Shown: positions 15,458 through 23,590 of the stretch, piece after piece
How the letters are laid out: every line of letters begins with the position of its first letter
Numbering within the stretch: the first letter of the stretch is position 1
Assembly: GCA_001724355.1 (NCBI GenBank)
Contig: MEEF01000020.1
Coordinates: forward strand, 1-41,424
Direction of reading: 5' to 3'
Origin: Mesorhizobium sp. SCN 65-20
Lineage (GTDB): Bacteria; Pseudomonadota; Alphaproteobacteria; Rhizobiales; Rhizobiaceae
Length of the DNA: 41,424 bases
The notes under the pieces: model-generated
Seen by the model: the letters and a program-made list of their open reading frames with translations, nothing else
Told to the model about the DNA's origin: nothing
Database searches by the model: none
Translations under genes and position numbers: made by a program

Positions 15458-17374
15458 ATGCCCATTCGCCAGCTTTCCGAAACGATGATCAACCAGATCG
15501 CCGCCGGCGAGGTCGTCGAACGGCCGGCCAGCGTGGTCAAGGAACTGGTCGAGAACGCGCTCGACGCCGGGGCCGGCCGCATCGAGGTGGCAACCGCCGC
15601 CGGCGGGCTCGGGCTGATCCGCGTCGTCGACGACGGCTCCGGCATGCCGGAGGAAGAACTTGCGCTGGCAATCTCGCGCCATTGCACGTCCAAGCTCGAA
15701 GCGGACATCCACGACATCCGCTCACTCGGCTTCCGCGGCGAGGCTTTGCCGTCCATCGGTTCGGTGTCGCGGCTGACCATCCGCTCCCGCACCAAGGCCG
15801 CCGACAGCGGCGCCGAGATATCGGTCGAAGGCGGCCGAGTCGCCTCGGTGCGGCCGGCGCCGAGCAATCGCGGCACGACCGTCGAGGTGCGCGACCTGTT
15901 CTTCGCCACCCCTGCCCGGCTCAAATTCATGAAGACCGAACGCGCCGAAGCGACGGCCATCGCCGACACGCTGAAGCGCATCGCGATCGCATTTCCGGCG
16001 GTGCGCTTCACCCTGTCGGGCACCGACCGCTCGACCCTGGAGCTATCGGCCACCGGCGGCGACACCGAGGGCAGGCTTGGCCGCATCGCCCAGGTCATGG
16101 GATCGGACTTCCCCGACAATTCGATCGCCATCGATGCCGCGCGCGAGAGCGTGCGCCTCGAAGGCCATGTGTCGATCCCGTCCTACACGCGCGCCAACGC
16201 ACTGCAGCAATATGCCTATGTCAACGGCCGCCCGGTGCGCGACAAGCTGATCGCCTCTGCGATCCGCGGCGCCTATGCCGACGTTCTGCCGCGCGACCGC
16301 CATGCGGTGACGGTGCTGTTCCTGACACTCGACCCGGCCTATGTCGACGTCAACGTGCATCCGGCCAAGGCCGATGTGCGCTTCCGCGACCCGGGGCTGG
16401 TGCGCGGGCTGATCGTCGGTGCCATCCGCCAGGCGCTGGCCAATGCCGGCATCAGGCCCGCGACGACCGGCACGCAGGCGATGATGAGCGCCTTCCGCCC
16501 CGGCGGGCCAACCTATGCGCATCCCGGCCCTTCGGCCAACCACCGCAGCTACAATCCGGAGTTCCGCGCCGCGCCTTCGGCTGACTTCGGCGGCGACTTC
16601 CGCACCTCACCCTCGGGGGGCTACCGGTCCGACTTCCGCGGTGCGCCTACCGCCGACTACGATGTCGCGCACTCGCCGTTCCGGCCGCTCGACACGGGCT
16701 TCGCCGAGGCAGTGCAGGCGAGCTTCGACGCCGGGCCGCTGCACAGCGCCGATGCCCGCGCCGGCCAGGCGGAGGTGGTCGAGGCGCTGCTGCAGACGGA
16801 ATTGGGCGCGGCCCGCGCCCAGGTGCACGAGAACTACATCGTCGCGCAGACCAGGGATTCTCTCGTCATCGTCGACCAGCACGCCGCACACGAGCGGTTG
16901 GTCTACGAGGCGCTGAAAAACGCGCTGAATTCGCGCCCGATTCCCTCGCAGATGCTATTGCTCCCTGAAATCGTCGACCTTCCGGAAGAAGACGCCGAGC
17001 GGCTGGCGGTGCATTCGGAGACGCTGGCCTGCTTCGGCCTCGGCGTCGAACGCTTCGGCCCGGGGGCTGTCGCGGTGCGCGAGACACCCGCCATGCTTGG
17101 CGAAACCGACGTCGCCCAGTTGGTGCGCGACCTCGCCGACGAGATCGCCGACAGCGACACGGCGGATACCCTCAAGGAGCGGCTGCACGCGATCGCCGCC
17201 ACCATGGCCTGCCACGGCTCGGTGCGCTCCGGACGCAGGCTCAGGCCGGAAGAGATGAACGCGCTGCTGCGCCAGATGGAGGCGACGCCCGGATCGGGCA
17301 CCTGCAACCACGGGCGCCCGACCTACATCGAACTCAAGCTCGCCGACATCGAGAAGCTGTTCGGCCGACGCTGA
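15458..17374 (+). CDS. mutL: DNA mismatch repair protein MutL (endonuclease type)
   Basis: 638 residues. The N-terminal GHKL ATPase has [21 protein letters not shown] and [16 protein letters not shown]. Residues 350-450 are a glycine-, serine- and proline-rich linker with loose repeats of aromatic-arginine type. The C-terminal dimerisation domain contains [12 protein letters not shown], an exact match to the DQHA-x2-E-x4-E metal-binding motif of nicking MutL proteins, plus ACHGSVRSG and [11 protein letters not shown] near the end. It should therefore cut the new strand itself, as expected in a lineage without MutH. ATG 15458 begins the conserved [20 protein letters not shown]; the frame is open further upstream through the palindromic repeat but that part is not MutL. 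Confidence 0.97.
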   Translation: MPIRQLSETMINQIAAGEVVERPASVVKELVENALDAGAGRIEVATAAGGLGLIRVVDDGSGMPEEELALAISRHCTSKLEADIHDIRSLGFRGEALPSIGSVSRLTIRSRTKAADSGAEISVEGGRVASVRPAPSNRGTTVEVRDLFFATPARLKFMKTERAEATAIADTLKRIAIAFPAVRFTLSGTDRSTLELSATGGDTEGRLGRIAQVMGSDFPDNSIAIDAARESVRLEGHVSIPSYTRANALQQYAYVNGRPVRDKLIASAIRGAYADVLPRDRHAVTVLFLTLDPAYVDVNVHPAKADVRFRDPGLVRGLIVGAIRQALANAGIRPATTGTQAMMSAFRPGGPTYAHPGPSANHRSYNPEFRAAPSADFGGDFRTSPSGGYRSDFRGAPTADYDVAHSPFRPLDTGFAEAVQASFDAGPLHSADARAGQAEVVEALLQTELGAARAQVHENYIVAQTRDSLVIVDQHAAHERLVYEALKNALNSRPIPSQMLLLPEIVDLPEEDAERLAVHSETLACFGLGVERFGPGAVAVRETPAMLGETDVAQLVRDLADEIADSDTADTLKERLHAIAATMACHGSVRSGRRLRPEEMNALLRQMEATPGSGTCNHGRPTYIELKLADIEKLFGRR

Positions 17375-17542
17375 GCAAAGACGATCGAGCGGCAAGCGCT
17401 CCATCGGGCCTGAGCTTGACCTCCGGCATTCTGTGACCGTAAAAGCCGGGCACATGCCCTTCTGAAAGGGCCAAAAAGACTGTAGATTTCTAAGACCCCG
17501 CCGACGCTCGCCCCCGAGGATCGGCACCAGGAAGCTGAACCC

Positions 17543-17776
17543 ATGATGAATCGTTTCGAAGGCCCCGGCGCGCGTGAAGCCCGCATCCGCTATCTCGACG
17601 GCGATTTCCAGGTGACCAGCCCCGGCTCCTTCGTCCGCTGCGCGGTCACCGCGGAGTCCATTCCTCTCGACGAGCTCAAATACTGGAGCGTCGCCCGCCA
17701 GGAACCCTATCGCGACGCGGCGGTTTCACTGGCGCGCGAGATCGAGATGAACCCCGACCTGCGCAAGCGCCGCTAA
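17543..17776 (+). CDS. DUF2093 family protein
   Basis: A 77-residue protein beginning MMNRFEGPGAREARIRYLDG and containing GDFQVTSPGSFVRCAVT and IPLDELKYWSVARQEPYRDAAVS, the DUF2093 pattern found in many Hyphomicrobiales. The function is unknown; it is small, soluble and has no signal peptide. It follows mutL by 168 bases on the same strand and is convergent with lpxK. Its spacing suggests its own promoter. Confidence 0.88.
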   Translation: MMNRFEGPGAREARIRYLDGDFQVTSPGSFVRCAVTAESIPLDELKYWSVARQEPYRDAAVSLAREIEMNPDLRKRR

Positions 17777-17804
17777 GGCATTATTGCGACTAGGAAAAAC
17801 AAGC

Positions 17805-17843
17805 GGAGCGGCAGAATTGCATTCGTCAGAATGCCCGCTGCTC
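17805..17843. terminator. Possible bidirectional terminator between DUF2093 gene and lpxK
   Basis: An inner hairpin GCATTC-GTCA-GAATGC is flanked by imperfect arms (GGAGCGGC and CGCTGCTCC). It fills the gap between the convergent genes. The outer arms contain mismatches, so the call is tentative. Confidence 0.45.
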
Positions 17844-17850
17844 CTGGGTG

Positions 17851-18876
17851 TCAGCCGCCTACCTTGCGGCGTTTCCAGGCGTCGAGCGTCTCGTCGATGA
17901 TGCGCTCGGCCGTATGCTCGATCTCGAAATCGACTTCGATCTCCAGGACGCTGAGGTGGTCCAGGAACTCCTGCGGCGCCGCGCCGTGGCGCAGCCGCGC
18001 CGCGTCCTTGGTCGTCGTCACCAGCTCGAGCTCTCCGGCGCGAGCGGCCTTGGTCAGGTCTTCCAGCTCGTCGGCGAGATAGAAGTGATGGTCGGGGAAA
18101 GCGTGGGCGAGCACCACCGTCCCGCCTGCCCTCGTCACGGTGTCGAAGAACTTCTCCGGATGGCCGATGCCGGCGAAAGCCAGGAAGCGGCGCCCGGCGA
18201 GATTCTGCCTGGCGCGCGGGCGAACAGATGCGGCAAAGATCGGCTTGCCGGCGCGGGCAGCCTGCCGCACCGCCGCATCGGCCGTCTCGCCCTCGCCCAT
18301 GCGCAAGACGGCGTCGGCGAACCTCAACTGGTCGATCAGCCGCGCCCGCATGGGGCCGGCGGGAATGACATGCCCGTTGCCGAGGCCGAAACGCGCATCG
18401 ACCACCACCAGCGCATAGTCGATGTGGATGCGCGCGCTTTGGAAGCCGTCATCCATGATCAGGAAATTGCAGCCGCGCTCGAGCAGCAGACGCGCGCCGG
18501 CGGCGCGGTTGGGAGACACGGCGACAGGGGCGTGTTCGGCCAGCAGCAGAGGCTCGTCGCCGACGTGCTTGGCGCTGTCGTGGCCACTGTCGACCACATG
18601 CGGCTCGGAGAAGTTGCCGCCATGCCCGCGCGACAGGAAACCCGGAACGAGACCCATACGCTTGGCCTGATTGGCGAGCGCGATGGCGATCGGGGTCTTG
18701 CCGGTACCGCCGACGGTGAAATTGCCGACGCACAGCACCGGCGCATCGATCTTCTCGCGGCGGGCGGATTTCATGCGCCGTCCTGCGACGAAGGCATAGA
18801 GCGACGAGGCCGGGTAGAGTGCGTAAGCACGCCAGTCCGGCTTTTCCCACCAGAAAGGAGGCGCTTCGCTGGCCAG
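17851..18876 (-). CDS. lpxK: Tetraacyldisaccharide 4'-kinase, apparently starting at CTG
   Basis: Phosphorylates the lipid A disaccharide precursor at the 4' position on the inner membrane. The P-loop GNFTVGGTGKTP is at 51-62, and FLIMDDGFQ and VVDARFGLGNG follow as in LpxK. The first ATG (18774) would start at MKSARREKID and remove the N-terminal membrane helix that the family needs. Reading upstream in frame gives the conserved (L)ASEAPPFWWEKPDWRAYALY-type N-terminus, but the only codon behind a ribosome site is CTG at 18874-18876; GGGAGGT lies 5 bases before it. With that start the protein is 341 residues, the usual length. The in-frame TAG of waaA is only one codon upstream, so the frame cannot extend further. 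Last gene of the lipid A cluster. Confidence 0.9.
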   Translation of the reverse strand: MASEAPPFWWEKPDWRAYALYPASSLYAFVAGRRMKSARREKIDAPVLCVGNFTVGGTGKTPIAIALANQAKRMGLVPGFLSRGHGGNFSEPHVVDSGHDSAKHVGDEPLLLAEHAPVAVSPNRAAGARLLLERGCNFLIMDDGFQSARIHIDYALVVVDARFGLGNGHVIPAGPMRARLIDQLRFADAVLRMGEGETADAAVRQAARAGKPIFAASVRPRARQNLAGRRFLAFAGIGHPEKFFDTVTRAGGTVVLAHAFPDHHFYLADELEDLTKAARAGELELVTTTKDAARLRHGAAPQEFLDHLSVLEIEVDFEIEHTAERIIDETLDAWKRRKVGG

Positions 18877-18879
18877 TTG

Positions 18880-20196
18880 CTACCTCCCGCCCGCGCCCTT
18901 AAGGCGCGATTGCACGATGAGTGGGTGGATGAACGGTTCGAGAGCCTTGAGCGTGCGCGATAGCGCGCCGCGCATCTCCTCGACGGTGGATGCCCCCGCC
19001 GCCATCATGTCGTGGCGCGCGATCTCGTTGCTCAAGAGGAAGTTGACCGCCCCCGCCAGCATGTCGCGGTCGCGCACGATCTTGGCACCACCGCGGTCGA
19101 TGAGCCGCTGGTAGGTGTCGCGGAAGTTCTGGACGTTGCGGCCGGCCAGCACCGCCGTGTCCAGCATCGCCGGCTCGAGCGGGTTCTGCCCGCCTTCCGA
19201 AGTCATCGAGCGGCCGACGAAGGCGATCTCGGTCAGGCGCAGGTAGAGACCCATTTCGCCGATCGTGTCGCCGAGCAGGATGTCGGTGTCGGGCATGATG
19301 CGGTCGCCGGTGCTGCGGCGGGCCACCTTGAGCCCCATGCTGGTCAGGTCTGCGGCGATTGCCTCCGCACGCCCGGGATGGCGCGGCACGATGATGGTCA
19401 TGAGCCCGCGATGCCGGTTGCGCAGCATCGCATGCACTTCGGCGGCGGCCACTTCCTCGCCGTCATGGGTCGAGACCGCCGCCCAGGTGGGCCGGCGTCC
19501 TATCTGGCGCTGGATCATGTGCAGCGCGCGCTCGTCGACCGGTGGCGGCGCGGTATCGACCTTCAGATTGCCGGACACCGTGACCGGGCGGGCGCCGAGC
19601 GCGCGGAAGCGCTCGCCGTCCACTTCGGACTGGGCGATGACATGGGCCATGTTCTCGAACAGCGCTTCGGCGATGTAGGCGCGTTTCTTCCATGACTTGA
19701 ACGAACGGTCCGACAGCCGGCCGTTGACCAGGATCTGCGGCACGCGGCGTGCACCGAGTTCGAGGATGGTCATCGGCCATATTTCGGACTCGGCGATGAT
19801 CGCGAGGTCCGGATGCCAGTGGTCGAGGAAGCGGCTGACGGCCGGTTTCAAGTCGAGGGGCACATATTGATGGATGACGCGCCCGCCCAGGCGCTCCTCC
19901 GCCACCTGCGCCGAGGTGACGGTGCCGGTGGTCAGGACGATGTTGATGCCGTAGGCGAGGATGCTCTCGATCAGCGGCACCACGGCGATGGTCTCGCCTA
20001 CGCTCGCTGCGTGGAACCAGATTAACGGGCCATCCGGCCGTTCGCGCCCGGCGACGCCATAGCGTTCGCGGCGGCGATTGCGATCCTCCTTGCCCTTGGA
20101 TGCCCGCCAGGCGACGTAGCCGCCGACCATCGGATAGGCGCAGGCGCCCGCGTAGCGGTAGGCCTTCAGAACGGCTCGAGCCCAGCGTTCACTCAT
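18880..20196 (-). CDS. waaA: 3-deoxy-D-manno-octulosonic acid (Kdo) transferase
   Basis: Attaches Kdo from CMP-Kdo to the lipid A precursor on the cytoplasmic side of the inner membrane. The 438-residue protein has the N-terminal membrane helix, GPLIWFHAASVGETIAVVPLI (residues 56-76), AESEIWPMTILE, LVNGRLSDRSFKSW, and the C-terminal GEMGLYLRLTEIAFVGRS and GGQNPLEPAML motifs of the GT30 family. The start codon overlaps the stop of the DUF374 gene by four bases (ATGA), so translation is coupled. Its TAG stop lies in the same frame as, and one codon ahead of, the lpxK start. Confidence 0.96.
   Translation of the reverse strand: MSERWARAVLKAYRYAGACAYPMVGGYVAWRASKGKEDRNRRRERYGVAGRERPDGPLIWFHAASVGETIAVVPLIESILAYGINIVLTTGTVTSAQVAEERLGGRVIHQYVPLDLKPAVSRFLDHWHPDLAIIAESEIWPMTILELGARRVPQILVNGRLSDRSFKSWKKRAYIAEALFENMAHVIAQSEVDGERFRALGARPVTVSGNLKVDTAPPPVDERALHMIQRQIGRRPTWAAVSTHDGEEVAAAEVHAMLRNRHRGLMTIIVPRHPGRAEAIAADLTSMGLKVARRSTGDRIMPDTDILLGDTIGEMGLYLRLTEIAFVGRSMTSEGGQNPLEPAMLDTAVLAGRNVQNFRDTYQRLIDRGGAKIVRDRDMLAGAVNFLLSNEIARHDMMAAGASTVEEMRGALSRTLKALEPFIHPLIVQSRLKGAGGR
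18882..18888 (-). promoter_or_regulatory. Shine-Dalgarno site for lpxK inside waaA
   Basis: GGGAGGT on the minus strand, formed by the last codons of waaA, lies 5 bases before the CTG proposed as the lpxK start. It is the only strong ribosome site near the lpxK N-terminus and decides the start. Confidence 0.7.
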
Positions 20197-20984
20197 TTTG
20201 CGCCATCCACCATGCGATAGGCCTGCTCGGTGGCATGGTCGATTGCCGCGGTGAGTTCCTGCCTCTTGCGTTCCATCTCGTCGTCGTCGGCATCGGCGGC
20301 GACCTCGATCAGGGGCGCGACGTAGACCGCGCAGCGGCCGAAGGGCAGATTGATCGTCGTCTTGTCCCAGGTCTTCTCCAGCACGGTGCGGCGGCTGGTG
20401 GCGATGGCCGCAGGCGCAATCGGCCGGCCAGAAAGCCGTGCGAGAAGGATGATTCCCATGCCCGCGTCACGGGGCGTGCCATGAGGAATGTCAGCGATCA
20501 TGCAAACGTTCTTGCCGGCGTCGAGCGCCTTTTTCAGGGCGATAAGCGCAGTGGCACCGCCTTTTTCCAGCTTGCTCTTGGTCTGCCGGCCGCCCGATCC
20601 GCGCACGGCCTCGATGCCGAACTTGTTTATCACCAGGGCATTTAGTTCGGCGTCGGCGCTGCGCGACACCATGGCCACCATCTCACGGTGGCTCGGGTAG
20701 ATCGCCGGGGCGAGCAGATGCTGCCCGTGCCACAGGCCGACGATCAGCGGCTCGCTGTCCAAATAGCTGCCACCGGCAAGCTCGAACGACCCCTTCACGA
20801 AAGGGTTGGTCAGCTTGACGAAGCGCATGGCACCGGCGAACAGGCTGGCGATCGCGCCCTTTGCAAAGCGCGACTTGGCCAAAGGCTCGCGGATGCGGCG
20901 CCAGAAATTCTTTGGCGTCGCTTTGGCGCGCTTCCTTTTCGCCGTCGGCCGTGCGGCCGGCGACGCCATGCGGGACTGCTCCAT
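20193..20984 (-). CDS. DUF374 lysophospholipid acyltransferase-like protein
   Basis: 263 residues. A very basic N-terminus (residues 1-45) precedes the DUF374 domain with LIVGLWHGQHLLAPAIY, which holds an H-containing acyltransferase-like motif, then SRSADAELNALVINKFGIEAVRGSGGRQTK and MIADIPHGTPRDAGMGIILLARLSGRPIAP. Proteins of this family resemble glycerol-3-phosphate/lipid A acyltransferases. Its place between DUF4170 and waaA points to an acylation step in lipid A or another envelope lipid, but the substrate is not known. The ATG at 20982-20984 overlaps the upstream stop as TGATG, and its own stop overlaps waaA, so it belongs to the same operon. Confidence 0.85.
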   Translation of the reverse strand: MEQSRMASPAARPTAKRKRAKATPKNFWRRIREPLAKSRFAKGAIASLFAGAMRFVKLTNPFVKGSFELAGGSYLDSEPLIVGLWHGQHLLAPAIYPSHREMVAMVSRSADAELNALVINKFGIEAVRGSGGRQTKSKLEKGGATALIALKKALDAGKNVCMIADIPHGTPRDAGMGIILLARLSGRPIAPAAIATSRRTVLEKTWDKTTINLPFGRCAVYVAPLIEVAADADDDEMERKRQELTAAIDHATEQAYRMVDGAK

Positions 20985-21235
20985 CAGTTCTGACCGGCAG
21001 CCTTCGTGTCGGGCTCCAGCAACCGGTGAAGGTGGACCACGAAATAGCGCATGTGCGCATTGTCCACACTCGCCTGGGCCTTGGCTTTCCAGGCCAGTTC
21101 CGCCGACTTGTAGTCGGGGTAGATGCCCACGATGTCGAGCGCGTCGAGATCGCGGAACTCGGTGCCGCCGAGGTGCTTCAGCTCGCCGCCGAACACCAGA
21201 TGCAAAAGCTGCTTCTTACCGTCTTCTTCGGCCAT
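20984..21235 (-). CDS. DUF4170 family small protein
   Basis: 83 residues from ATG 21233-21235: MAEEDGKKQLLHLVFGGELK, then FRDLDALDIVGIYPDYKSAELAWKAKAQASVDNAHMRYFVVHLHRLLEP. This is the DUF4170 pattern, common next to waaA/lpxK in Hyphomicrobiales. No function is known. An upstream extension of 47 codons is open but has no family support. The stop overlaps the next gene as TGATG. Confidence 0.87.
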   Translation of the reverse strand: MAEEDGKKQLLHLVFGGELKHLGGTEFRDLDALDIVGIYPDYKSAELAWKAKAQASVDNAHMRYFVVHLHRLLEPDTKAAGQN

Positions 21236-21311
21236 CTCAGTCCTTGATTCATCATCTATGGGGTCCGCCTGATCTAGACCAATGCGGACCGTTTTGGAAC
21301 ACTTTCCGACG

Positions 21312-22121
21312 CTATTGCCCGTCGAGACCTGAAAGAACGACCGACATCGCGTCAAGCAAGGGGCCGCTTCCGGCAACGAGCGCGCCGTGGGAGATATTGC
21401 GCCCGGCGAAAGCCGGCGTGTTGCCGCTGCGGTCGAGCAGCCTGCCGCCCGCTTCGGCCAGGATCAGTTGCGCCGCGGCAATGTCCCAATCGTGCGCATT
21501 CGGCTTCACGAAGGTTGCATCGAGCGCACCGCTTGCGATCATGGCGACGCGATAGGCAAGCGAGGGAATGTAGGCCTCGCGGTCGAGTTGCTGCTGCCAT
21601 TCCTCGGGCAGCGCATCGATCATCGGCTTGGGACCGGCGATGCGCAACCGTCCGCTGGGCTTGCGCACCGCGATCGGCGCGCCGTTGAGGAAGGCGCAAC
21701 CGCCAACGACCGCCCAATAGACCTCGCTGCGCGCCGGGCAATCCAGCACACCCGCCAGCGTGCGTCCGTCCTCGACGACGGCAGCGCTCACGCACCATGC
21801 CGTCTTGCCATCGACGAAGCCGCGCGTGCCGTCGATCGGATCGACCACGAAAGTCCGTCGCGCGCCCAGCCGGTCGAGATTGTCGGCCGTCTCCTCTGAG
21901 AGCCAGCCATAATCCGGGCGGGCAGCGGTCAGCGTCTCGCGCAGATAATGGTCGGCCGCATAGTCGGCCTCGCTGACGGGCGAATTGCCGCCCTTGAACC
22001 AGACTTCCGGGCTTTGGCGGAAGTAGCCCATGGCTATGCGCCCGGCCTCGGCGGCCGCATCACGCAGCAGCTCGAGGTCGGCCAGTATGTCGGCTTTGTC
22101 GGCGATCTCAGTTTCCGGCAA
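21312..22121 (-). CDS. Inositol monophosphatase-family phosphatase, CysQ-like 3'(2'),5'-bisphosphate nucleotidase
   Basis: 269 residues with the lithium-sensitive phosphatase motifs: WLSEET (metal-binding glutamate), VDPIDGTRGFVDG at about 93-105, and WDIAAAQLILAEAGG near the C-terminus. CysQ removes phosphate from PAP made in sulfate assimilation; inositol monophosphatase or another sugar phosphatase cannot be excluded, although the operon position next to pmbA and lipid A genes is typical of rhizobial CysQ-like proteins. An in-frame TGA lies just two codons ahead of TTG 22119-22121, and no ATG follows before the domain, so the start must be this TTG. It overlaps the end of pmbA by 14 bases. 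Confidence 0.85.
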   Translation of the reverse strand: MPETEIADKADILADLELLRDAAAEAGRIAMGYFRQSPEVWFKGGNSPVSEADYAADHYLRETLTAARPDYGWLSEETADNLDRLGARRTFVVDPIDGTRGFVDGKTAWCVSAAVVEDGRTLAGVLDCPARSEVYWAVVGGCAFLNGAPIAVRKPSGRLRIAGPKPMIDALPEEWQQQLDREAYIPSLAYRVAMIASGALDATFVKPNAHDWDIAAAQLILAEAGGRLLDRSGNTPAFAGRNISHGALVAGSGPLLDAMSVVLSGLDGQ

Positions 22122-23451
22122 GGGTCATGCCTTCGATCAGCAGGGTCGGCGCGGCCGTGCCGTAGTTACGGTCGAGGTCGCTCGCCGGCACCATGCGCAG
22201 GAACATGTCCTTCAGGTTGGACGCGATCGTCACCTCCGACACCGGCCAGGCAAGCTCTCCGTTTTCGATCCAGAAACCGGAGGCGCCACGGCTGTATTCG
22301 CCGGTGATCATATCCACGCCCTGTCCGAAGACCTCGGTTACGTAGAAGCCGTTCTTCAGCGACCGGATCAGTTCTTCCGGCGACTTCTCGCCCGGCTCGA
22401 TCGAGAAGTTGGTCGACGAGGGCGAGACCGAGGAGCCGCCGCGGACACCGCGGCCATTGGTTTCGAGGCCGAGCTCGCGTGCCGCCGAGGTGGACAGGAA
22501 CCAGTGATTGAGCACGCCCTTGTCGACCATCTTCAACAGCGCGCCTTCAACGCCCTCGCCGTCGAAGGGGCGCGAAGCCTGGCCGCGACGCTTGAGCGGT
22601 TCGTCGATCGCCGTGATCGCGGCGGAGGCCACCTGCTTGCCCATCATGTCGCGCAGGAAGCTGGTCTTGCGCGCCACCGACGCGCCGTTGATCGCGCCCG
22701 CCAGATGGCCGGCGATACCGCGCGCCACACGCGGATCGAAGACCACGTCGACCGGACCTGTGGCGGCCTTTCGCGCGTTGAGCCGCTTGACCGCCCGCTC
22801 GCCGGCCTTCCTGCCGATCTCGTCGGCAGGATCGAGATCAGCGAAATGCAGACGGGATGAGTATTCGTAATCGCGCTCCATCGAGGTCCCCTCGCCTGCG
22901 ATAACGCTTGCGGAGCGGGAGAAGCGCGAGCCGACATAGTGGCCGACGAAACCGTGCGAGGTCGCGAGCACGAGCCCGCCGAGGCCTGCCCCGGCGCCGG
23001 CGCCCGACGAATTGGTCACGCCCGGGACGGCGAGCGCGGCTTCTTCGGCGGCAAGAGCATCCTCCTTCAGACGTTCTGCGGAGACGACAGTGTCGTCAAA
23101 GAGGTCGAGGTCGGGCCGCGATTTGGCGAGCCGCGAACCGTCTGCCAGCCCCTGGAACGGATCCTCAGGCGAAACCTTGGCCATCGCCACGGCCCGTTCG
23201 GCCAGGACCCTGGGATCCGAGGCTGCGGTCGCCGAGACGCTCGCCACCCGGCGGCCGACGAAGACGCGGAGAGATACGTCCTCGCTCTCGGAGGACTCGG
23301 TGCCCTCGACCTTGCCGAGGCGAACCGACACGCTGGTCGAGCGGCCGCGCACTGCGACTGCGTCTGCGGCATCCGCCCCAGCCTTTTTGGCAGCCTCCAC
23401 GAGGCTCGCCACCCTGTCGGCCAGTTTCGCGGCGTCGTTGGTTTCGTTCAT
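22108..23451 (-). CDS. pmbA: TldD/PmbA-family metallopeptidase subunit
   Basis: 447 residues. The N-terminal part (ASLVEAAKKAGADAADAVAV ... VRLGKVEGTESSESEDVSLRVFVGRR) and C-terminal part (DVVFDPRVARGIAGHLAGAINGASVARKTSFL, then FYVTEVFGQGVDMITGEYSRGASGFWIENGE) match PmbA/TldE. In E. coli this subunit pairs with TldD, which supplies the zinc site, to process peptides such as microcin B17 and to degrade CcdA; PmbA itself has no zinc motif, and none is seen here. ATG 23449-23451 (MNETNDAAKLADRV) is chosen over an upstream extension. It is the first gene of the leftward cluster and is divergent from the MATE gene. Confidence 0.92.
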   Translation of the reverse strand: MNETNDAAKLADRVASLVEAAKKAGADAADAVAVRGRSTSVSVRLGKVEGTESSESEDVSLRVFVGRRVASVSATAASDPRVLAERAVAMAKVSPEDPFQGLADGSRLAKSRPDLDLFDDTVVSAERLKEDALAAEEAALAVPGVTNSSGAGAGAGLGGLVLATSHGFVGHYVGSRFSRSASVIAGEGTSMERDYEYSSRLHFADLDPADEIGRKAGERAVKRLNARKAATGPVDVVFDPRVARGIAGHLAGAINGASVARKTSFLRDMMGKQVASAAITAIDEPLKRRGQASRPFDGEGVEGALLKMVDKGVLNHWFLSTSAARELGLETNGRGVRGGSSVSPSSTNFSIEPGEKSPEELIRSLKNGFYVTEVFGQGVDMITGEYSRGASGFWIENGELAWPVSEVTIASNLKDMFLRMVPASDLDRNYGTAAPTLLIEGMTLAGN

Positions 23452-23590
23452 TGGCGTAATCCGGTTGCTCGCCGCCCGATGGTCGCGACTTCCCCACCCA
23501 TCTATTGTTCCCGACCCGCTTGTGCAATGGGCGGACGCATGGTCAAACGACCCGTCCGGCGCCATGCGGCCGGATCATCGGGAAATAAGC

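Noticed and set aside
18774..18882. waaA-lpxK as one protein by reading through the TAG stop
   Set aside because: The two frames are the same and only one codon apart, but a separate ribosome site lies ahead of the CTG, and both proteins have normal lengths when separate. No readthrough signal is seen.
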